64,000 bases of DNA from Streptomyces sp. CB02414 (GCF_001905385.1 NZ_LIPF01000002.1:496001-560000), one strand, 5' to 3'; positions 1 to 8,530 are shown, counted from the stretch's first letter. Notes: a model not told the origin generated them from the sequence alone. Made by a program: numbers and translations.

Positions 1-23
1 GGTCCCCCCGGACCTCCTGGCCT

Positions 24-776
24 TCAGGCGACGAGTTCGCCGAAGGCGTCCTCCCGGTCACGGCCGAAGCTGAGGACCTCGTCCTCGCGCAGCCGGCGGA
101 GCGACCGCCAGATGCTGGACTTCACCGTGCCGACACTGATGCCGAGGATGTCCGCGATCTCCGGGTCCGTGCGGCCCTCGTAGTAGCGCAGGACCAGCAT
201 GGTGCGCTGGAGCTCGGGCAGCCGGGCCAGCGCCTGCCACAGGACCGTGCGCAGTTCGGTGCCGCGCATCGCGTCCGTGTCGCCGGCCGTCTCCGGCAGT
301 TCCTCGGTCGGGTACTCGTTGAGCTTGCGGCGCCGCCAGGCGCTGATGTGCAGGTTGGTCATGGTGCGGCGGAGGTATCCGCCGACCGCGGCCTTGTCGC
401 TGATCCGGTCCCACGCCCGGTAGGTCGAGAACAGCGCGCTCTGCAGCAGGTCCTCGGCCTCGAAGCGGTCGCCGGTCAGGTGGTAGGCGGTGGCGTACAG
501 GGAGGCGCGGCGCTCCTGGACGTAGGCGGTGAACTCCGCCTCCGACAGCGAGCGGCGCTCCCCCTCTGCCTCCCCGTACGCCGTTCCCCCGTGCGGTCCC
601 CCCTGGGTTCCCCCCTTGGCGGCGTCCACCACCGTCATGTAGGTGGTGTGCTGCCGCCCGGTGCCGCGAGCGCACCCCCGCCCGCTCACGGCACCGGACT
701 TCTCGGACCGGTGTGTGTGCACGTCGTGCAGACGCGTGACCACTGCGCTGGTGCTGGTGCCGTGCAGCGTGTTCAT
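24..776 (-). CDS. sigQ: SigQ-type ECF RNA polymerase sigma factor
   Basis: About 250 aa. A sigma-2 region (about residues 80-150, with 'AEDLLQSALFSTYRAW') and a sigma-4 helix-turn-helix (about 185-240, 'LGISVGTVKSSIWRSLRRLR') mark a small group-4 sigma factor of the SigE/SigQ type. The ATG at 776 is chosen because a GGGAGG ribosome-binding site sits about 7 bases upstream; the longer frame to 887 has no such site. The N-terminal 70 residues are low-complexity. It is divergent from afsQ1-afsQ2, the arrangement known from S. coelicolor, where sigQ is activated by AfsQ1 and counteracts the AfsQ system's effect on antibiotic production. No anti-sigma gene is adjacent. The first 23 bases of the window show nothing further. 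Confidence 0.9.
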   Translation of the reverse strand: MNTLHGTSTSAVVTRLHDVHTHRSEKSGAVSGRGCARGTGRQHTTYMTVVDAAKGGTQGGPHGGTAYGEAEGERRSLSEAEFTAYVQERRASLYATAYHLTGDRFEAEDLLQSALFSTYRAWDRISDKAAVGGYLRRTMTNLHISAWRRRKLNEYPTEELPETAGDTDAMRGTELRTVLWQALARLPELQRTMLVLRYYEGRTDPEIADILGISVGTVKSSIWRSLRRLREDEVLSFGRDREDAFGELVA

Positions 777-858
777 CTCGCGCCTCCCGTCGTGGACTTC
801 CGGTGTTGCCTGTGCCGAAAATCTTGCCGGGGCGACTTCATGGCCGTGTCCGCCGACT

Positions 859-887
859 GTCACAGACCTGTCACAGGGATCCGTCAC
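859..887. promoter_or_regulatory. AfsQ1 box (GTCAC repeats) in the sigQ-afsQ1 divergent promoter region
   Basis: Two GTCAC pentamers at 859-863 and 870-874 are separated by exactly 6 bases, matching the AfsQ1 consensus I recall from S. coelicolor (GTnAC-N6-GTnAC). A third GTCAC lies at 883-887 with 8-base spacing. The site sits between the divergent starts of sigQ (776) and afsQ1 (987), so AfsQ1 probably activates sigQ and may autoregulate. The rest of the 777-986 gap shows no other clear element. Confidence 0.7.
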
Positions 888-986
888 CGGTGCCGCACGG
901 TTCCTTCACAGGGTCCGGCGGCGGGGCGGGCACCGTTGTGGACCCACAGGTCGAACCGCACCCCCTCCATGGGCCAGAATGAGCCC

Positions 987-1664
987 GTGCCTTCCCTGTT
1001 GCTGATCGAGGACGACGACGCCATCCGCACGGCCCTGGAGCTCTCACTGACGCGCCAGGGTCACCGGGTGGCCACCGCTGCCAGCGGCGAGGACGGTCTG
1101 AAGCTGTTGCGCGAGCAGCGGCCGGACCTGATCGTGCTGGACGTGATGCTGCCCGGCATCGACGGGTTCGAGGTGTGCCGGCGCATCCGGCGCACCGACC
1201 AGCTGCCGATCATCCTGCTGACCGCGCGCAACGACGACATCGACGTGGTCGTCGGTCTCGAGTCGGGCGCCGACGACTACGTGGTCAAACCCGTCCAGGG
1301 CCGGGTGCTGGACGCCCGTATCCGGGCCGTGCTGCGGCGCGGGGAGCGGGAGTCCAGCGACTCGGCGAGCTTCGGCAGCCTCGTCATCGACCGTTCCGCG
1401 ATGACCGTGACCAAGAACGGGGAGGACCTCCAGCTCACGCCGACCGAGCTGCGGCTGCTGCTGGAGCTGAGCCGGCGGCCGGGGCAGGCGCTGTCCCGGC
1501 AGCAGTTGCTGCGGCTGGTGTGGGAGCACGACTACCTCGGTGACTCCCGGCTGGTGGACGCCTGCGTGCAGCGGCTGCGCGCCAAGGTCGAGGACGTGCC
1601 GTCGTCGCCGACCCTGATCCGTACCGTGCGGGGTGTCGGCTACCGGCTGGATCCGCCTCAGTGA
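987..1664 (+). CDS. afsQ1: Two-component response regulator AfsQ1 (OmpR/PhoB family)
   Basis: 225 aa. An N-terminal receiver domain (about 1-115) holds the acidic pocket 'EDDD' (8-11), phospho-acceptor Asp52 ('VLDVMLPGIDG'), a Thr in 'LLTARND' and the Lys of 'YVVKP'. A C-terminal winged-helix DNA-binding domain (about 130-222) ends in 'RTVRGVGYRL'. The GTG at 987 gives the family's usual start; an in-frame ATG at 969 is possible but has no better ribosome-binding site. Its stop overlaps the afsQ2 start (GTGA), so the pair is translationally coupled. In S. coelicolor AfsQ1 links nitrogen/glutamate status to actinorhodin, undecylprodigiosin and coelimycin production. Confidence 0.95.
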   Translation: MPSLLLIEDDDAIRTALELSLTRQGHRVATAASGEDGLKLLREQRPDLIVLDVMLPGIDGFEVCRRIRRTDQLPIILLTARNDDIDVVVGLESGADDYVVKPVQGRVLDARIRAVLRRGERESSDSASFGSLVIDRSAMTVTKNGEDLQLTPTELRLLLELSRRPGQALSRQQLLRLVWEHDYLGDSRLVDACVQRLRAKVEDVPSSPTLIRTVRGVGYRLDPPQ

Positions 1665-3259
1665 CACAGGAACACCAGGGGGGTTCACGCGGCTGGGCCG
1701 CGGCGCGCAAGGGAGTCTGGTCCGGGCTGCTCTTCACCAGTCTGCGGCTCAGGCTCGTCCTCGTCTTCGGTCTGGTCGCGCTCACCGCGGCCGTCTCCGC
1801 GTCCGGCATCGCCTACTGGCTGAACCGGGAGGCGGTGCTGACGCGTGCCCAGGACGCCGTGCTGCGGGGCTTCGAGCAGGAGATGCAGAACCGCGCGGGC
1901 GCGCTGCCGGAGCATCCCTCGCAGGACGAACTGCAGCACACGGCGGGGCAGATGGCGGCCAGCAGCCAGCGGTTCAGCGTGCTGCTGGTCGCCGAAAACT
2001 CCGACGGGAAGACCGTGTACGGCAGTTCCGGCGGGCTGGGCGGTTTCTCGCTGGCCGACGTGCCCGAGTCGCTGCGCACCGCGGTGAACAAGGAGCAGAA
2101 GCTCACCTCGGCCAACGAGCACCCGTACCACCTGTACTGGCAGCGGACCACCGAGGACGGCACCCCGTACCTCGTGGCCGGCACGAAGGTGATCGGCGGC
2201 GGGCCGACCGGATACATGCTCAAGTCGCTGGAGCCGGAGGCGAAGGACCTGAACTCGCTGGCCTGGTCGCTGGGGATCGCCACCGGGCTCGCGCTGCTCG
2301 GCTCCGCGCTGCTGGCCCAGGCGCTGGCGACGACCGTGCTCAAGCCGGTGCACCGGCTCGGGGTCGCGGCGCGGCGGCTCGGCGAGGGCAAGCTGGACAC
2401 CCGGCTGCGCGTCTCCGGCACCGACGAACTGGCCGATCTGTCCCGCACGTTCAACAGCGCCGCCGAGAACCTGGAGAAGCGGGTCGCGGACATGGCGGGC
2501 CGGGAGCAGGCGTCGCGGCGCTTCGTGGCGGACATGAGCCATGAGCTGCGTACGCCGCTGACGGCGCTCACCGCGGTGACGGAGGTACTGGAGGAGGAGC
2601 TGGAGTACGAGGGTGAGGGCGAGGGCGGGAGTTTCGACCCGATGGTCGAGCCCGCCGTGCGGCTGGTGGTCAGCGAGACGCGGCGGCTGAACGACCTGGT
2701 GGAGAACCTGATGGAGGTCACCCGCTTCGACGCGGGCACGGCCCGGCTGGTCCTCGACGACGTCGACGTGGCCGACCAGATCACCGCCTGCGTCGACGCC
2801 CGCGCCTGGCTGGACGCCGTCGACCTGGACGCCGAACGCGGCATCCACGCGCGGCTCGACCCGCGCCGGCTGGACGTCATCCTGGCCAACCTGATCGGCA
2901 ACGCGCTCAAGCACGGCGGGTCGCCGGTGCGGGTGTCGGTGGCTCGGGCGGACGACGAGATCGTCATCCGGGTGCGGGACCACGGGCCCGGCATCCCCGA
3001 GGACGTCCTGCCGCACGTCTTCGACCGCTTCTACAAGGCGAGCGCGTCCCGGCCCCGCTCCGAGGGCAGCGGGCTCGGCCTGTCCATCGCCCTGGAGAAC
3101 GCGCACATTCACGGCGGTGAGATCAGCGCCGAGAACCATCCCGAGGGGGGTGCGGTGTTCGTGCTGCGGCTGCCGCAGGCCCCGTCGCCGCCGGCGGACG
3201 GTGACGACGGCTCCTCGGGGGACGAGAGCAAGGGCGAGGACCCGGAGGGACAGGTCTGA
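1661..3259 (+). CDS. afsQ2: Sensor histidine kinase AfsQ2
   Basis: 532 aa. TM1 is at about 28-52 and TM2 at about 203-226, enclosing a roughly 150-residue extracytoplasmic sensor region. A HAMP linker (about 227-280) leads to a HisKA dimerisation domain with phospho-acceptor His294 ('MSHELRTPLT'). The ATPase domain carries an N-box ('ANLIGNALKHGG'), 'DHGPGIP' and 'GSGLGLSIA'. The C-terminal tail after the last G-box is acidic and low-complexity. The start overlaps the afsQ1 stop by 4 bases and the stop overlaps the following lipoprotein start (TGATG), giving a three-gene operon. It should phosphorylate AfsQ1; the ligand cannot be read from sequence. Confidence 0.95.
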   Translation: MTQEHQGGSRGWAAARKGVWSGLLFTSLRLRLVLVFGLVALTAAVSASGIAYWLNREAVLTRAQDAVLRGFEQEMQNRAGALPEHPSQDELQHTAGQMAASSQRFSVLLVAENSDGKTVYGSSGGLGGFSLADVPESLRTAVNKEQKLTSANEHPYHLYWQRTTEDGTPYLVAGTKVIGGGPTGYMLKSLEPEAKDLNSLAWSLGIATGLALLGSALLAQALATTVLKPVHRLGVAARRLGEGKLDTRLRVSGTDELADLSRTFNSAAENLEKRVADMAGREQASRRFVADMSHELRTPLTALTAVTEVLEEELEYEGEGEGGSFDPMVEPAVRLVVSETRRLNDLVENLMEVTRFDAGTARLVLDDVDVADQITACVDARAWLDAVDLDAERGIHARLDPRRLDVILANLIGNALKHGGSPVRVSVARADDEIVIRVRDHGPGIPEDVLPHVFDRFYKASASRPRSEGSGLGLSIALENAHIHGGEISAENHPEGGAVFVLRLPQAPSPPADGDDGSSGDESKGEDPEGQV

Positions 3260-3879
3260 TGACCGTACGCCGTCGGCCGGTACTGCGCGGGGCGGTCCTG
3301 TGGGCCGTGCCGGCCCTGCTGCTCACCGGGTGCGGCATCCGTGCCACCGAGGTGCCCACGGACTTCGGTCCGGCGCCCTCGCGGGCGCGCTGCTCGCTCG
3401 CCGGGCCGGACGCGGCGGAACAGGCCGCGCCCGGGATGCCGGTGCGGGTGTTCCTGCTGTGCGGCTCGTCCCTGGTGGCCGTGGACCGGACGGTGCGGGT
3501 GCCGGAGGCCGCTGCGGACTCCGGGCGGCGGGCGCGGGTGGCCCAGGGGCTGCTCGACGAGCTGGCTCAGTCGCCGTCGGCCGCGGAGAAGCAGGCCGGC
3601 TACACGACGGACGTGCGCGACGGGATCACCGTGAGCGGCCCGCGGCCGGGTGACCCCGAGGACACGCTGCGCCTGGGCACCGCCCCCGACGACCTCACCT
3701 CGTACTCGCTCGCCCAGGTGGTGTGCACCTTCTCCGACTCGGCGGCGGCCGAGGGCGACGGCTCCGTCATCCTGGCCGGCCCGTCCGACGCGCCCGCCCG
3801 CCGCTACTCCTGCACGGACGAGGTCCGCACCCGGCCGGGCAGCAACGAGCCACCGTCCACGGAGGTCAACGACGGCTGA
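3259..3879 (+). CDS. Secreted lipoprotein of the afsQ operon (GerMN-like)
   Basis: 206 aa. It starts with a signal peptide containing an Arg-rich n-region, a hydrophobic stretch and the lipobox 'LLLTGC', so Cys25 should be lipidated and the protein anchored outside the membrane. The body has the pattern of a GerMN-type domain, as in the LpqB lipoprotein that accompanies MtrAB: a strand 'RVFLLCGSSLVAVDRTV', then a helix 'ARVAQGLLDELAQSPS'. Its start overlaps the afsQ2 stop by one base, so it is co-expressed and is probably an accessory that modulates the AfsQ2 sensor domain; that role is inference. The 3880-4008 gap is GC-rich with short imperfect repeats of 'GCGGTGCGGGCC' and no clear promoter. 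Confidence 0.8.
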   Translation: MTVRRRPVLRGAVLWAVPALLLTGCGIRATEVPTDFGPAPSRARCSLAGPDAAEQAAPGMPVRVFLLCGSSLVAVDRTVRVPEAAADSGRRARVAQGLLDELAQSPSAAEKQAGYTTDVRDGITVSGPRPGDPEDTLRLGTAPDDLTSYSLAQVVCTFSDSAAAEGDGSVILAGPSDAPARRYSCTDEVRTRPGSNEPPSTEVNDG

Positions 3880-4008
3880 CGGGCCGGCGGGGCCGTACGG
3901 TGTGGGCCGTGCGGTGCGGGCCGGGCGGTGCGGGCCGTGTGGCGCAAGCCTCACCCTTGCGTGGGAGGGGCCGGAACCGCGCGCGGCGGCGGCCGCGTCT
4001 AGGGGGGC

Positions 4009-4560
4009 GTGCAGCGTCATGGGTTCCTCGGCGGCAGCGCCGCGCTCCGCATCCGTGTGACAGGAAGTGTCCTCCTGGTCGCACATCTCGCGTTCGTCGC
4101 CTGGTACACGCTGCGGCCGCTGGACGTGCCCTGGGTGCTGCCGCCGAACCTGCACCCCTTCGACGGGATCCGCGCCGATCTGGCGCTGGGCTGGCCCGCG
4201 GCGGCCCGGGCCATCGGCGGGTCGCTGGCGCTGCTGGCGCCGCTGGGCGTGCTGCTGCCGGCGGCGAGCGGCCGGCTCGCCGTCTCTCCGCTGGGCTCGC
4301 TGCTGCGCACCACGGCCGCGGCGGCGCTGCTGTCGCTGGGCATCGAGCTGTTGCAGACCGGGGTGCCCGGCCAGGTCGTCGACGTCGACTCGCTGCTGCT
4401 GAACACGGCGGGCGTGGCCCTCGTGCACCTCGCCGTCGTGCCCGCGGGCCGCGCCCGGGTCCGTCGCTGGTCCGAGCGGGCGCCGCGGGAGGACGTTCCC
4501 CAGGAGGAGCCCGCTCAGGGTCGGACCCCGACGATTCCCAGGGTCGGTATCGCCCCGTAG
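4009..4560 (+). CDS. VanZ-like membrane protein
   Basis: 183 aa. About four hydrophobic segments (near residues 15-35, 60-85, 95-120 and 128-145) and the VanZ pattern 'FVAWYTLRPLDVPW...NLHPFDGI' near the N-terminus, then 'SLGIELLQ' and 'VDVDSLLLNTAGVALV'. VanZ gives low-level teicoplanin resistance in enterococci, but VanZ-like proteins are widespread in actinobacteria and mostly uncharacterised. The C-terminal 35 residues are a polar cytoplasmic tail. The chosen start is GTG; an in-frame ATG is absent and the exact start is uncertain. It is probably its own unit downstream of the afsQ operon. Confidence 0.75.
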   Translation: MQRHGFLGGSAALRIRVTGSVLLVAHLAFVAWYTLRPLDVPWVLPPNLHPFDGIRADLALGWPAAARAIGGSLALLAPLGVLLPAASGRLAVSPLGSLLRTTAAAALLSLGIELLQTGVPGQVVDVDSLLLNTAGVALVHLAVVPAGRARVRRWSERAPREDVPQEEPAQGRTPTIPRVGIAP

Positions 4561-4655
4561 AGCGACGCTTTGTTCCGTTCGTCTCCGTAGCGTGGAGGGC
4601 AGATGAAGGGGAAGCCGACAGGGCAGACCCCGCACACGCTGACGAAGGAGCCGCG

Positions 4656-4859
4656 ATGTCCCGCCTCGCCCGCCCCACCCACGGCCGCATGATCGGCGGA
4701 GTGTGCGCCGCGCTGGCCCGGCGCTTCGGCACCTCCACCACCACGATGCGGGTGATCTTCGTGGCCTCCTGCCTGCTGCCCGGCCCGCAGTTCCTGCTCT
4801 ACCTGGCGCTGTGGATCCTGCTGCCGTCCGAGGAGAAGGCCGCGCGGACGGCCTGGTGA
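4656..4859 (+). CDS. PspC-domain small membrane protein
   Basis: 67 aa. The N-terminus 'RMIGGVCAALARRFGTSTTTMRVIF' is the PspC signature, followed by one transmembrane helix ('FVASCLLPGPQFLLYLALWILLP') and a short charged tail. The ATG at 4656 has a GAAGGAG ribosome-binding site 5 bases upstream. PspC-type proteins act in envelope-stress responses in proteobacteria; small actinobacterial versions are also found fused to sensor kinases. No Psp partner genes are visible here, so the role is open. Transcription should end at the hairpin at 4917-4951. Confidence 0.8.
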   Translation: MSRLARPTHGRMIGGVCAALARRFGTSTTTMRVIFVASCLLPGPQFLLYLALWILLPSEEKAARTAW

Positions 4860-4916
4860 CCGGCCCGCACCGAAGGTGACGGCGCCCGATGGACGTACCT
4901 CCCCTCTGGTACGCCG

Positions 4917-4951
4917 AAGGGGCGCACCCGGCGACACCGGGTGCGCCCCTT
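4917..4951. terminator. Perfect 15-bp stem-loop between convergent genes
   Basis: A 15-bp perfect inverted repeat (4917-4931 with 4937-4951) has a 5-base loop. It lies between the PspC gene (+) and the secreted-protein gene (-), so it can end transcription from both sides. There is no T tract, as is usual in Streptomyces. Confidence 0.85.
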
Positions 4952-4973
4952 CCGGCGCGTCTGGAGCCCTGGG

Positions 4974-5342
4974 TCAGCCGCCGATCGGGAGGCCGTTGAC
5001 CGGCAGGCCCTGAGTGGGCAGGCCCTTCGCGGGCAGACCGCCGAGGAGTCCGGCGACCGGCTTGGTCGGGCCCTCGGAGAGCTGCTGCTCGACAACCTGC
5101 TCGACGACCGGCTGCGCGGCGGTGAGGCCCGTGGCGGAGACCTTCCGGCCCTGCTCCACGATGTTGCCGGCGCCGGGTACCACCTGGGAGACGGTCTCCG
5201 CGGGGAGCGTCCGGGCGACGGAGTCCACCGTCTGGGCGGTGTCCGGGAGCGCGGGGGCCGCGGTGGCCGCGCCCGCGCCGGCGGCGGCGAAGGCGGCACC
5301 GAGGGCGGCGACACCGAGGGTCTTGGCAGCAGACTGCTTCAT
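4974..5342 (-). CDS. Small secreted protein of unknown function
   Basis: 122 aa. A clear Sec signal peptide (Met-Lys start, hydrophobic 'LGVAALGAAFAAAGAGAA', Ala-rich cleavage site near residue 29) precedes a mature part of about 93 residues without cysteines. The mature part ends in Gly/Leu/Pro repeats ('GLLGGLPAKGLPTQGLPVNG'). The ATG at 5342 is preceded by GAGGA about 8 bases upstream; the longer frame to 5456 runs through the add terminator and is unlikely. Homologous secreted proteins occur across Streptomyces, but I know no function; a surface or spore-coat association is only a guess. Confidence 0.75.
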   Translation of the reverse strand: MKQSAAKTLGVAALGAAFAAAGAGAATAAPALPDTAQTVDSVARTLPAETVSQVVPGAGNIVEQGRKVSATGLTAAQPVVEQVVEQQLSEGPTKPVAGLLGGLPAKGLPTQGLPVNGLPIGG

Positions 5343-5422
5343 GAAATGCGTCCTCGAATGGGATGACGGGGATGTGAGCGGTCCTTGACCGTAAACACGT
5401 ACCGCCCCCGGCGGCAAACATC

Positions 5423-5459
5423 GAAATGCGGACGGATTGTGAAAGCCCGTCCGCATTTC
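5423..5459 (-). terminator. Stem-loop terminator downstream of add
   Basis: A perfect 13-bp inverted repeat (5423-5435 with 5447-5459) with an 11-base loop begins 21 bases after the add stop codon. It separates add from the secreted-protein gene further along the same strand. Confidence 0.8.
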
Positions 5460-5480
5460 CGTATTACCGTCCTCCCTCGA

Positions 5481-6650
5481 TCAGCCCTCGCCCTCGGCAA
5501 ATGCGCTGGTGGAAGCGGTATACTGGAACAGCCATTCGGACTTCAGCTCCGCGTATCCGGGCTTGATGACGTCATTGATCATGGCCAGTCGTTCATCGAA
5601 AGGAATGAACGCTGATTTCATCGCATTGACGGAGAACCACTGCATGTCGTCGAGCGTGTAACCGAACGCGTCGACAAGGTGCTCGAATTCGCGGCTCATG
5701 CTGGTGTGGGACATCAGCCGGTTGTCCGTGTTCACCGTGGCACGGAAGTGCAGTCGGCGCAGCAGGCCGATCGGATGCTCGGCGTACGAGTCCGCCGCGC
5801 CGGTCTGGAGGTTGGAGCTGGGGCACAGCTCCAGGGGAATGCGCTTGTCCCGGACGTACGAGGCGAGCCGGCCGAGCTTGACCGTGCCGTCCTCGTGGAC
5901 CTGGATGTCGTCGATGATGCGCACGCCGTGCCCGAGCCGGTCGGCGCCGCACCACTGGAGGGCCTGCCAGATGGACGGCAGCCCGAAGGCCTCACCCGCG
6001 TGAATGGTGAAGTGGTTGTTCTCCCGCTTGAGGTATTCGAAGGCGTCCAGGTGCCGGGTGGGCGGGTAGCCGGCCTCGGCGCCCGCGATGTCGAAGCCGA
6101 CGACGCCGAGGTCGCGGTAGCGGTTGGCGAGTTCGGCGATCTCCAGGGCGCGGGCGGCGTGCCGCATGGCGGTGAGCAGGGCGCCGACGCGGATGCGGTG
6201 GCCGCCCTCCCTGGCCCGCCGCTCGCCCTCCCGGAAGCCCTCGTTGACGGCCTCCACGACCTCTTCGAGGCTGAGTCCGCCCTCCAGGTGCTGCTCGGGG
6301 GCGTAGCGCACCTCGGCGTAGACGACGCCGTCCTCGGCGAGGTCCTCGGCGCACTCGGCGGCGACCCGGACCAGGGCGTCGCGGGTCTGCATGACGCCCA
6401 CGGTGTGGGAGAAGGTCTCCAGGTAACGCTCCAGGGAACCGGAGTCGGCGGCCTGGCGGAACCAGGTGCCGAGCTGGTCGGCGTCGGTCTCCGGGAGGTT
6501 CGAGTAGCCCGTGGCGCGGGCGAGTTCGACGACCGTGCCGGGGCGCAGCCCGCCGTCGAGGTGATCGTGCAGCAGAACCTTCGGCGCCCGGCGGATGTGG
6601 TCCGGCGTCGGCGTCCTCGCGCTGGTCTTCGCGGTGCTCTGGCTCGTCAT
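5481..6650 (-). CDS. add: Adenosine deaminase
   Basis: 389 aa, a (beta/alpha)8 zinc amidohydrolase converting (deoxy)adenosine to (deoxy)inosine. Metal ligands His28 and His30 lie in 'LLHDHLDGG'; later motifs are 'HAGEAFG' (catalytic Glu region), 'RLGHGVRI' and 'NTDNRLMS', carrying the Asp pair of the family. The ATG at 6650 has no Shine-Dalgarno sequence, but a TAGAGT -10 hexamer ends 6 bases upstream (6662-6657), so the mRNA is predicted to be leaderless. The nucleoside palindrome at 6667-6678 lies in the -35/-10 spacer, implying repression. It belongs functionally with deoA, cdd and the nucleoside transporter at 13-21 kb. Confidence 0.95.
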   Translation of the reverse strand: MTSQSTAKTSARTPTPDHIRRAPKVLLHDHLDGGLRPGTVVELARATGYSNLPETDADQLGTWFRQAADSGSLERYLETFSHTVGVMQTRDALVRVAAECAEDLAEDGVVYAEVRYAPEQHLEGGLSLEEVVEAVNEGFREGERRAREGGHRIRVGALLTAMRHAARALEIAELANRYRDLGVVGFDIAGAEAGYPPTRHLDAFEYLKRENNHFTIHAGEAFGLPSIWQALQWCGADRLGHGVRIIDDIQVHEDGTVKLGRLASYVRDKRIPLELCPSSNLQTGAADSYAEHPIGLLRRLHFRATVNTDNRLMSHTSMSREFEHLVDAFGYTLDDMQWFSVNAMKSAFIPFDERLAMINDVIKPGYAELKSEWLFQYTASTSAFAEGEG

Positions 6651-6666
6651 TTCCGCACTCTAGCCC

Positions 6667-6678
6667 CTACGCGCGTAG
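6667..6678. promoter_or_regulatory. Nucleoside-regulon operator, copy A (add promoter)
   Basis: Perfect 12-bp palindrome CTACGCGCGTAG, 16 bases upstream of the add start and just upstream of its TAGAGT -10 element, so it fills the promoter spacer. The same core occurs before the nucleoside ABC transporter and both bmpA genes, and I noticed it nowhere else in the window. Binding by a repressor is inferred. Confidence 0.7.
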
Positions 6679-6783
6679 AGCACCGGGTGAACGCCCGGAC
6701 ACACAGCTTTACGAACCGGCCGATATGTAACGGTGACTGCGAAGACGGGTGGCGTACACCCGGTCTTCTGAGAATGTTCTGCC

Positions 6784-7545
6784 ATGGCACAGCAAGCGAC
6801 GCCGGTCCGTCGGGCCCGGCTGGGGCGAACGCTCGGTCCGGAGCGGACGGCGGTGAGCGGGGTGGTGCTGCTGCTCCCCGCCGGGGACGAGGTGTCCAGC
6901 CGCAGACCGTCTCCGCTGCTGACGGCGGCCTCCGTGCGCACGCTCGGGCGCCGGCTCGCGCGCGCGGGGCGGGACGAGGGCCTGGCCACGCATGTCGTGC
7001 ACTACCGCTACCGCGGCTGGAACGGTGCGGAGGCCCACCTCGCCCGCGACGCCGACTGGGCCGCCGACGAGGCCGTACGGCGCTACGGCGACGTGCCCGT
7101 CTGCCTGGCCGGCCTCGGCATGGGCGGGCGGGCCGCGCTGCGGGCGGCCGGACACGAGGCCGTCAGTTCCGTGCTGGCGATCGCCCCTTGGCTGCCCGAC
7201 GAGGACGTGGCCGCGTCGCCGGAGCCGGTGAAGCAGCTCGCCGGGCGGCAGGTGCTGATCGTGCACGGCACCAACGACGAACGCAGCGACCCCGAGCTGT
7301 CGTTCCGGCTGGCCTCCCGGGCGAAGAAGGCCAACCGTGCCGTGTGCCGGTTCGAAGTCCACTCCGACGGCCACGGCTTGCGTCACTACCGGGAGGAAGT
7401 GGCCGCGCTCGCGGAGGACTTCGTGATGGGTGCGCTCTTCGGGCAGTCCTTCTCCCGCCCGCTGGAGGACGCGCTGGCCGCTCCCCCGCCCCTGGGGCTG
7501 CGGATGCCGTTGGCGGTGGGGTTCGGGAAGTCGCTGCGGCGGTAG
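6784..7545 (+). CDS. Alpha/beta-hydrolase-fold protein lacking the nucleophile serine
   Basis: 253 aa with a dienelactone-hydrolase-like layout: 'GVVLLLPAGDE' at the first strand, a nucleophile-elbow region 'CLAGLGMGGRAAL', 'VLIVHGTNDERSD' with the acid Asp, and 'HSDGHGLRHY' with a His. The elbow reads G-L-G-M-G instead of G-x-S-x-G, so position 112, where the nucleophile should be, is glycine (codon ggc at 7117-7119). It may be a non-catalytic binding protein or use another residue. It is divergent from add across a 133-bp gap and ends 13 bases before the convergent LysR gene. The true substrate is unknown. Confidence 0.65.
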   Translation: MAQQATPVRRARLGRTLGPERTAVSGVVLLLPAGDEVSSRRPSPLLTAASVRTLGRRLARAGRDEGLATHVVHYRYRGWNGAEAHLARDADWAADEAVRRYGDVPVCLAGLGMGGRAALRAAGHEAVSSVLAIAPWLPDEDVAASPEPVKQLAGRQVLIVHGTNDERSDPELSFRLASRAKKANRAVCRFEVHSDGHGLRHYREEVAALAEDFVMGALFGQSFSRPLEDALAAPPPLGLRMPLAVGFGKSLRR

Positions 7546-7558
7546 CCGCACGCTGCGG

Positions 7559-8512
7559 TCAGGTCGGGAGGAGGTGGCCCCTTCTCGACAGCAGGAACTT
7601 CTTGAACGCCGCCACCGGCGGTGTGTCCGTGCGCCCCGCCAGCCAGGCCACGCCGATCTCCCGGGCCGCGCGCGGCGCCGTGACCGTCAGTTCCACCACG
7701 CCGGGGCGGGGCACCGCGGGCGGCGGCAGGAGCGCGACGCCGAGACCGGCGGCGACCAGGCCCCGCAGGGTCTCCGCCTCCTCCCCCTCGAAGGCCACCC
7801 GGGGCCGGAAACCCGCCTCCTTGCACAGGGCGTCGGTGATGCGGCGCAGGCCGTATCCGGGCTCCAGGGTCACGAAGTTCTCGTCGGCGGCCTCGGCGAG
7901 GCGGATGCGCCGCCGGCCGGCCAGCGGATGGTCGGCGGGGACGACCAGGCGCAGTTTCTGCTCGTCCAGGCGGCGGGCGACCAGGTCGTGGGCGTCCGGG
8001 ACCGGGGAGGTCAGGCACAGGTCGAGTTCGCCGGCGCGCAGGCGTTCCAGCATCGCCTCGCCGTAGTTCTGGACGAGACTGAAGCGCACCCGGGGATGGT
8101 CGGCGCGGAAGGCGTGCAGCAGGCCGGGGACGGTCTCGGCGCCCATGGTGTGCAGAAAGCCGAAGGCGACCTTGCCGGTGGCCGGGTCGGCGTCCGCGCG
8201 GACCTCCTCGGCGGCCCGCTCGACCTCGGCGAGGGCACGCTCGACCGAGCCGAGGAAGGTGCGCCCGGCGACGGTCAGCGCGAGGGTGCGGCCGCGGCGG
8301 ACGAACAGGTCGACACCCAGGTCCGCTTCGAGGCGGACGAGGGCACGGGAGAGCGTCGACTGGGGGACGTTCATCTCCTGCGCGGCCCGGGTGACGTGCT
8401 CGGTACGGGCCACGCCGGCGAAGTGTGCGAGGCGGGGCGCGAGCAGCGCGACGATGTCTTCTGTGTCACCGGAAGGTGACAGGCGACCCTGTGAGCTTTG
8501 CTGATGCACCAT
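7559..8512 (-). CDS. LysR-family transcriptional regulator
   Basis: 317 aa. An N-terminal winged helix-turn-helix (about 20-85, 'LAHFAGVARTEHVTRAAQEM' and 'VPQSTLSRALVRLEADLG') is followed by a periplasmic-binding-protein-like effector domain. It is divergent from an MFS transporter gene across 63 bp, the usual LysR arrangement, so it probably controls that exporter and itself; effector unknown. ATG at 8512 is chosen; an in-frame ATG at 8530 would add six residues. The T-N11-A dyad at 8531-8543 is the likely operator. Confidence 0.85.
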   Translation of the reverse strand: MVHQQSSQGRLSPSGDTEDIVALLAPRLAHFAGVARTEHVTRAAQEMNVPQSTLSRALVRLEADLGVDLFVRRGRTLALTVAGRTFLGSVERALAEVERAAEEVRADADPATGKVAFGFLHTMGAETVPGLLHAFRADHPRVRFSLVQNYGEAMLERLRAGELDLCLTSPVPDAHDLVARRLDEQKLRLVVPADHPLAGRRRIRLAEAADENFVTLEPGYGLRRITDALCKEAGFRPRVAFEGEEAETLRGLVAAGLGVALLPPPAVPRPGVVELTVTAPRAAREIGVAWLAGRTDTPPVAAFKKFLLSRRGHLLPT

Positions 8513-8530
8513 GGGAACGATTATGGCCAT

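Noticed and set aside
348..986. Long N-terminal extension in frame with afsQ1
   Set aside because: It runs antisense through sigQ and the divergent promoter; the receiver domain starts at 987 and the extension has no domain.
4941..5388. Plus-strand frames over the small secreted-protein gene
   Set aside because: The minus-strand frame has a signal peptide and ribosome-binding site; the plus frames have neither.
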